Shown here piece after piece: positions 23,501 through 32,100 of a DNA stretch of 64,000 nucleotides. The position numbers and the translations under genes are program-made. Every line of letters begins with the position of its first letter. The stretch's first letter is position 1. The DNA is from Angiostrongylus vasorum (lineage: Eukaryota; Nematoda; Chromadorea; Rhabditida; Metastrongylidae). The stretch covers positions 1,614,501 to 1,678,500 of the forward strand of contig JADANN010000445.1 in the NCBI GenBank assembly GCA_018806985.1. The letters run 5' to 3'. The notes below the pieces were generated by a model that searched no databases, was not told where the DNA came from, and saw only the letters and a program-made list of their open reading frames with translations.

Positions 23501-26500
23501 TCACACAACTCATCTTTCGCTGTGTGGAGGGATAGATGTCATTTGAGAGAACTTTGTTGTATTGGAACGTTCTTACGTTCTTTGAATGACATCGACGAAC
23601 TCCTAAAATTGACCAGCGCAGACGACGGCTACCATGATTCTGTTAACAAGAGCTTATGTTGTAGCATTCTTTACATATTTTAACAATGAAGGAAAAGCTT
23701 TTTCTACCAACGGCATAGTTTCACTTCATTTCACCGAAGTTTTCCTCGTGAGATTCTCTCACTCTTGACACTAATATTTTCATTTTACGGTTTACTCCAG
23801 AATATTACTGCAAGGAAATGAACGTAATGCACAGAATATGATTTCTTTATCGCTAGTCTCGTAAAAAAATGCATGCATAGTGAAACTATCCAAGGCAAAA
23901 AGTGTTCAGATGGGTTGAAGACCATTTCGAGACGTTTTGATGTAAAGCTACACCATTTTCCTCTGTATGTTTTAGAGAGCGTGACAAAACTTGAATAGTG
24001 TTAAAAATCGTGACCGTGTGGATCGTGTGCTATTCATATAATGCAAAAGAATGGCTGCGTTCAACATTGGAACAACGTGTTTCAGTCTATAGTCAACTGA
24101 TTTTCAGTTCTATTGGTTTATTTGCTAATTTTATTTAGAACCGATTCTTGAGAAAGCTGAATTTCGTGCGTGAGGCTACGGAACGGGCTATCGGCGAAGA
24201 AATTGTGGACGTGGTTACAAAAGATTTCTACAAAAGAATAGAAGTTGTCAGTTTCGAGATCCTCGAGGAAGTACTCGCGGAGCTGCGACACGAACTAGAA
24301 GAACAGAAGCGTAATGAGGTGAGGGAAAGCTACGATTATATGTTATTTGTTGCGAAATATATTTTTATGCGTCGTTTTCTTTCTCAGCAATCGCGAGATT
24401 GTAAAACATATGTTCACTTCCTTGCAAAAACACATACGACAAAACAGTAGCTGAAGTTTCGGCAGTATAGCCCTGCTCGGAAGAAAGAAACGTCAGCTAC
24501 TGTTGTATTTTAGGTGTTTTTGTATGGAAGCAAACGTATGCAGTATAACAACATCGCGATTGCTGAGAATGAAAAGACGCATTTATAATCCAATGCCGAG
24601 GCTGTATTTTTTAATGTGATTAAAGGCGCAAGAAGCTCTGCGGGCACAAGCCCAATTGGTTACTCCGGAAAAACCAAGCGATGTTGCTCAGTTAGTTAGC
24701 CCACTTGCTGCTGTAAGTTTGAATTGCGCTTTTACTCCTGTCCTATTTATAAATCGATTGAATTTTTTAAATTTGAATTACAATTTCACAGTTATTTTCG
24801 TAGGCCAGTTTATGGAGAGTTCTTTTATCCTTTCAACACGAAGTGATGCTACTGTTACACAATATTTGTTGGGTCCTGCATAACATTTTTTCGGATTTTT
24901 TACCGTATCGTTTTTATTTACTTCCTTAGTAGTTCTTTGCTGCTCGTCAATAGGCATGTTAGTAAACATCTTGTTGTGCTATGATGATTGTTTATCCGTG
25001 TATCTGTTCAAATTTTTTTGGTGAAGGTAATCGTTCTAGGCTCTCAATGGTTCTGCTGAGAAACTTGGTACCTTCCCATTCACTATCAACATGCCAAAAT
25101 TGCCCAGTTTTCGAAGGGTAAGGCACACGATTGTTTTGTTAAAAGTGGTTGATCTGATAAATGTACGGCCATTGTTAGACACAATGTAGTTATTCGCACG
25201 CTTGATCAGAAGGATTATTATTCGAGGTTCATACCAATTTACTTACTTGGATATTCGGATGGCCCGTCCTCCATGGTTATCCTGGTCTCAGCATAATCTC
25301 CGTTTTTTCGGAGTTTTGCTGGTTTAGCCATTGTTGTTCCTTGAAGTCCCGAGGTCAGCCAGGCCAATCTGCCACAGCTCGTCAGCATTACAGGCGGTCG
25401 CCGCTCTTGTGGATCAGAGTGAGATTTGCCAATATGCTACCATTTTGGTAGCAGGACGGTGACGGATCCTGGTATTGGTTTACTCGGCTTCCTGATGGAA
25501 ACGCCGGACTCCTTCTCAACTTGAGAGACCCGGCCAGGGGGAATGAATCCCTCCTCTGTACATTGCAGCCTGACACTCAGGAACACTTCCCAGCTACGAT
25601 GAGACGGTAAACCGTTGGGAGGTTATACCAATTTATTTTTTGGGGCTTTGTATTGTAATATTTCCGAATGTTTCGATGTTGTTTCAATAATTTCCATTTA
25701 AAATCCCAAGTACCAGGTTTTCTAGTTTAAACTCTATGGTTTTGTTTTTCATTATTTCTTGAACATATAGTATTGATGTCATTAGCAGTAGTATTCATGG
25801 CCAATGAATCATATTTCTTACTACTATATCCCATCTTTATGCTAATGTCTTTGCCGTACCTTTTCATTATCACCTTGATTTTTGTAGGGAATGCAGTTCT
25901 TTTACAAACATCCAGTACTTTCAGAAGATACGTCCACCGTCTCCTGAGTCAGAGTCATCTCAGAGTCCTGATGCTCGGTATCCAGACAATGAATCCTATT
26001 ATTCCGATGCTGCTCAGAAAAGGTTGATCTAGTTGTGTTTTTTTGCCCACCAATGGATCCTTCAATACCAGTAACTGCTACCAAAACATCAAGAGCGACC
26101 ATGTTTAGTTCATCAAGCAGTCAGACCATTAAGTCATCGGTTGGCGTTGTAACTCGAAGAAGAAGGTCACGACTTCATTGCCGTTCAATATATTCGAGGT
26201 CGGAGTCACCAAGTGAGAGCTCTTCCAGGGACTCAAAAGCTCCTTCAGTTAAATCCCCACAATCGGTCGTCTCTAGTGAGTTGTACCATATAGTTCTTTC
26301 CCTATTTACCTTTGAAATTGAGTTTTTTGTGCAATTCGGACGGAATGTTTACACATTATTAGGTCTATTAGCGAACAGTGTTGTTATGGCGGGTTCTACG
26401 TGGTTTTTCATTATAGCGCGAAGGGAATCAGTTTCTGTCGTGTCTGCTGCAGTTTCCACGGCATCTAGTGTTGCATCTTCATCACAGAGCTTGGCTTCAA

Positions 26501-29052
26501 GTGACGATGAGGATCACGTTATCTCCACTGCTACAGATATTCCTCCTCTTGACATCGAATGTCGCAAAACAGATGCTGAAACGGAGGAGAAGCCTCTGTG
26601 GGAGAGAATTGTGGGTGATGCCTCATTTCTTTTAAAAAAAAGTTCATTTTTACTACTATTGCTGCTTACTGATTTTAACACTTCTGTTTAGCTCAATGGC
26701 TCGTCGTTGGAGTGGTCAGAGTTAATGCCTAGAGCCCTTTATCATGTAAACCTATCTGAACACTGCTACTTCAAATTATTAGAAGATGAGGAAAACTTGG
26801 GAAAACCTGAGACACATCTAATATCGGTCAGTCTTTTGAAATTGTTGTTCATTACATTTGTTTCCAACTACTTCTAAGTTTGCGAGAAAGCTTTTTAACA
26901 CTTTCGCGACGAATGACACCTGTAGGCGTAATAACGGTTTGGTGGGGGGTGGCCGATGCTTATCCAGTGTGGAGGGCGTCAACCATGGCAGAATGTCCTA
27001 TTAATCGTTTCTCGCTCAATAATTCAAAAGAAAAAACTCTTTTTGGACGAGTTCAATTCGTAAGCGAGAGATCACTGCTGTTGAAGGAGTTGCAGTGTAG
27101 AGAGTGTGGGCCAGTGAAGAGACGCAGAAACGCTTCTATCTGTACACTGGGGTTCGAAACTTCGGGAGAGCTTTTCCCTTTAGAGATAGCTTTTCGCTAG
27201 GGTAGGATGATAAAGCAATGAGAATACTTCTTCAGAGTGACTAGATGTTTGTAGAATATGCATTCTTTAGTGTGCTTCAACAGTGTTTGTCTTTATAAAC
27301 AGCTGTGAAGCAACTATAATTGATGTGTTGAAAATTCTTCTCAGAAACACTGTGTACAATCCGCAGTTTATAATCTATAGATATACGCATGCAATTCCAC
27401 CATCTTACAGACAGATATCATTCTTTACATGTAGGCTTCAGTGCTTAGAATGGATGTTTTCTCATATTTTGATCGTAACTACTGGAAGGGTAACAATTCA
27501 CACTTTTGATTTCCTCGATTTCCTTCGCCCAATCTCACAACGTCGGTGACAAAGAGAAATAGTTGTGTTATAGTTACCAAAAGCGCTATATCTGAAGGAG
27601 CTAGACGTCCACATAGTATGTCTGAATCATCACTTTACATGCAAATTACCTTGTATGTATCCAGCGCTGTTTACAACCAATACTTTCTATACAATTCTTG
27701 TCCTCCTCACGATCTTACACCTTAGGAGTTAACACGTTTTAAATGTAATTCGCAATCGCTACAACCTTCAGTATTTACAATTACATATCTCATATACTGC
27801 TTCCATTAAAATCATTCCGTACTTTCATTATACTTGAGGATTACTGGAACCATCTAAACAGAAATATTTGTTGCAATGGCTGCATCTAGTGTCGGTCTAC
27901 GTGCTTTGCATACTGTCGGATTTAAACTTCTAAATTCTTGCTAGGAAGTGCTACCAGGAAAAGTGAAACGAACCATGCAGAAGAGAATTTACTCATAACA
28001 ATGTACATGTAGGAGGATACCAGCCGGAAGCAAGTGATGCACCATGAGGTCCCAAATATACTGGTGGACTTCCAGAAGCACCTCGACGTGGTGACGTTGG
28101 AGTTTGTCATCCATTTGGAAAAGTGGAGACTGAACGATTACAAGAAATGGTGCAGCACTTAAACAAGTGCGCATATCCAGTTAAAAAGTTTCAAACTTCT
28201 CAGTATCTGTCTGACAACACCTTCCCATAATCACTTAGTGGAAATGGAGGTGTGGTGTCTCCAAGCGATGAAATGTTGACCTTGGAAACAATAGGAAGAA
28301 CCTCCTTGCAAGTCTTTGCTTTTTTAAAAATTTCCTCTTGCTTTTGCACTGTTAACGGAGGTTGTTCCATCATCGACTCGTCAGTAACACTTCGAATAGT
28401 TTTATAATAGTCACGAAATCCTATAGGAAATCTTTGGTGCATTGGCAGTGATTTACACAGATATAAATGCTTACGCAGTTGAGAATAACTTATCGTTTTA
28501 AATTTAAACGAATACCTGATGAAACAACAACCATTAGGATATCTGCGATCCAATGTATTATTCGTGTGAGCTCATGTGTAGAACAATATACCGATAGTTC
28601 ATGTCGAGCTTGAATGAAAGTCGGTTTTATAAAGCAAATATATACATGAGGGGCGTATTGCACAGTGGTAGTAATGCCGGTCATCGCGAACACTATGCTG
28701 GTTCTATCACGCTGTGTGCTGACCAAGCCTGTTATCCCTCCGGGGTCGGAAAATTGGCACCAGGCTTTTCCGGGGGAAAAAAATCACTCTACAATCCAAT
28801 TGGGAATGCTCCGATCCGGCTATCTTAACATGAATAAAGAACTTCGGACTCAGGAAGAATCGACTCGACTAGCATTCTAGGACGTTCAAGATAGAATGGA
28901 AATCCTCATGCAGCAGCCGAAGGCATATGTAAAAGTTCGAGAACTTCAGTGGATGATTAATGCGAGGAAACGAGTCGAATGCGTGAAGAGCTTAAACGCA
29001 CAATAAACGTGAAGACGGGTCGTACCAAATAAAAAATATTTGTACATGGACA

Positions 29053-29107
<55 letters not shown>

Positions 29108-32100
29108 TCAAATGATTCAAATAGTTCACGTACCCCTTTCAACAGTTTACCGCCTCATCGTGGCTTGGAGGTGTTCGTAGGTGTCGGGCTGGGATGTACA
29201 GCGGGGAAATTCATCCATCCAACAGGGTCTTCCAAGCAAAGAGAGCGTCCGGCGTTTCCATCAGGAAGCCCAGCTAGGAGTAAACCGATACCAGGATCTG
29301 CCACCGTCCTGGTATCAAACTTGTAGGCATGGTGGCAAATCTCCCCTGAGCGAGCTCCGGGCAGACTTTGGTTAGGGCTGACCTCGGAACTCCAAGGAAA
29401 CACAATGGGTAAACCAGCAACACTTCAAAAAAGTGGAGAATGTGCTGGGGCCCGCGTAACCAGTGAGGACGGGCCGTCCAAGTATCCAGGTAGGTAATTT
29501 CACATACCGCTTGCTGGTTCTTTTACGCACGAGAGTAGGACGCCATCTGTTCTCTTGTATTCATAAACAATTTTCGTTAGTTGTAGTTTCCAACTAATTG
29601 TGGTCTTGACGAGATGATACTCAAGCACTTCTAGAACATCTATAAATAAGTCACCTAACATGAATAAGAAAACCTACAGTGAGTGTCACCAACTTACGAA
29701 ACCATTGATTGCTCGCATATTTTGTGGTAGCTACAACTAATCATGAATGTCGTGCGAAATCTGGATATATAATAGCATATGTACTTATAAAACAATGTTG
29801 GAAAGCTTCTCCTACAAATCTGTTGATGTTTTAACTCCTAAGGTGCACCAACAGTTGAAAAAATTGTGTGAAAAACTACCATGCATTCAGTGTGCAGCAC
29901 CATTTTTAAGATGCAGTTCCTTGTTTTCTAATTTTCAGTACCTCTTGTGACTCCTGGGTGTCGTATGGAATGAGAGGATACCAACATCACAAAGTTAAAG
30001 ACCGTAGTATTCCTTGAACAACTTGCACCACTTCATTGGGTGCTGATGGCATATGATGGCATGGTGGACTTTTTTTTCTCTTGATACACAAGAGTCATGT
30101 GTAGCACCAAAGTGCACCAAAAATTTGAGAGGGTGTATGGAAGAACGTGTAGCATATAGGGGACGAGAAAAGCGCGGAATTTTTTTCAAAGTGCAGGGAA
30201 GATCTGATTCAAATAACGGATTTCGCAATAAGAAGTGGGCGGAGTTGCACAAAAAACTCACGGAGTGGACACCTATAGGTGTCACAGTGAGCGCGGCGAA
30301 CAACTAGGCATTGTCGCGAAGGTGTTAAAGTCATATTTTTATTAGGGTTTTTGGTACCATTTGCTTTAGGAAGATAAGGCTGTTGCGATTCCTAAGAAAG
30401 CAAAGCTCAGCAAACACGAAAGAGAACTCATAGGCCTTCTTCCAACTATTGAAGCTCGGGTTCCACCGCAACCTCAGATGTATGCTGAATTGCTGGATAT
30501 TATTTTTTTCTCTTTTTTGAAGCATATGGTTTAATAAAATGAAGCTATATTTCTTAATTATTTGCAGTCTATATCCTCCTTGGTCAGTCGAAGACAGAGC
30601 GAGGCACATACACAAGTGGGATGTAAGTCGATCTCGTCTCTTCGAGTTCTTTGGTTTTTCGATTTCGATTTGATTTTTTTTTGATTTGATGAGTTGAAAA
30701 CTAGTTCGTGAAACCTCACTTATGTCTTGTATTATTTAGTGCTTACCGAGCACCTCTGTAATGCAGCTGTTATCTGTGATTTAATTCATTACAACAGTCC
30801 CAAGTTTAAGACTTGACCTTATGTGGTAGATACCGCTAGCTTCCTAAAGAGGGAGTCGCGGATAATATCCCGACGCTGTTCTTAGGTAATTAGCTACTTT
30901 TGAGATGGATGGTGGACCAAGCTCTTCTTCTGGATTAATGTCGCCTAATTCTCCGGTTCTCAATCTCACCGTGTCTGTGTTAGCACACGTCAATACCTCT
31001 CTAGTGCAGAGCAACGTGCTGAATGTGTTGCTCATTAGTACCAGAAACGTACTATTTCAATTTTGTTTCCTGTAAAAAACATATCCTCATGCCTTAATTA
31101 TGTGTTGCTCATCAATTGTGCTCATCTAGGAAATTTGTGGATAAATTTCAGTGTTGCTTTGATCCTGAAGATCAGGAGTACCTGAAACGAGCGTGGTTGG
31201 CTCTGCAGCCATCAGGCGAGAGTGTGTCTTCATTTCCATGGATTCGTCCAATTCGATTCAATTTTTTTTCCTGGTCAGATAAACCACGGCTTTTGGTAAG
31301 TATCCTTCAACTATCCTTTATTTTCGAGATAGAGGCAGTAAATTATAAGGTCATGCTGGCCACGTACGCTATTAAAATGAAAAGAAGCTGTTATAGTTAA
31401 CAGATCCAAATTTGTTGGAAAACCTTTTTAAGTTGGAGAGTTTTCTTAAATTCGTAATCCATGAAGCAGTAATTGTACCTCATTGCAGGGTAAACCAATG
31501 AAGAAGGGGGGCTTGGACCTCTACTATGCTGATTCGGAATTGGACGGCATACTGCCGAATGAAGATGGCTGCGCTAGAACTCGTGGTTTCTTCAGGTTGT
31601 CTGCAAAGGAAAAGCGGCGGCTTATCAGGCGGCCAGAAGACGAGCAATATGACAAGACAGTTATAAGCGAACGGGTACGCAGTTTTTGCATTAACGAGAA
31701 AAAAGTAGTTGAATCCTTGCGTTGTATGATGGTTTTCCTTTTGCAGCAAAATAAGTATTCGGTGAAGTTAAGTGTATCACATCTCCATTCATGGATCCTC
31801 AAGTGATTCGAGTAGGGACTAATGATTTCTGCTGGGGTGAGAGACGTGAAAACCATCATATTTGTGTCATGGATTTCGGGAAAGAAGTTAACTTTCAGAT
31901 CAGTAGATTTGCAATATTGCGCTTAACATTTTTGTGGGGCGAAGTAACCACGGGATATTGTTCACCTTTTTGTCATCAAAACAAATTTCCTGTCCAACCG
32001 ATCCGATCTTCGATGTCTTGGCGCATGCTGCAGTTCATTGTTTATTGAAATTTTGTTTTTATACTATTCGTATTTCACATCTACCATACAGATCCCATCA

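Larger units (their letters stand above)
24139..26826 (+). other. set-2: set-2 exons for helical and Ser-rich linker
   Basis: Seven exons (24139-24318, 24626-24712, 25040-25117, 25925-26022, ~26094-26275, 26417-26610, 26692-26826). The first encodes a charged helix ([34 protein letters not shown]). A short exon ends MPKLPSFRR, which with [11 protein letters not shown] resembles the SETD1 L-P-S-F-K motif. Two Ser-rich exons follow, then [20 protein letters not shown]. The start of the fifth exon is weakly supported (acceptor CATCAAG). Confidence 0.75.
26827..30369. other. set-2 intron (3.5 kb)
   Basis: The exons at 26692-26826 and 30370-30479 join in phase 0 directly. The intron holds a family-C repeat, a TA microsatellite and a family-B repeat. 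It also holds an antisense open frame at 28553-28200 (listed). From 27.2-27.9 kb and 29.5-30.3 kb I see nothing supportable. Confidence 0.6.
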
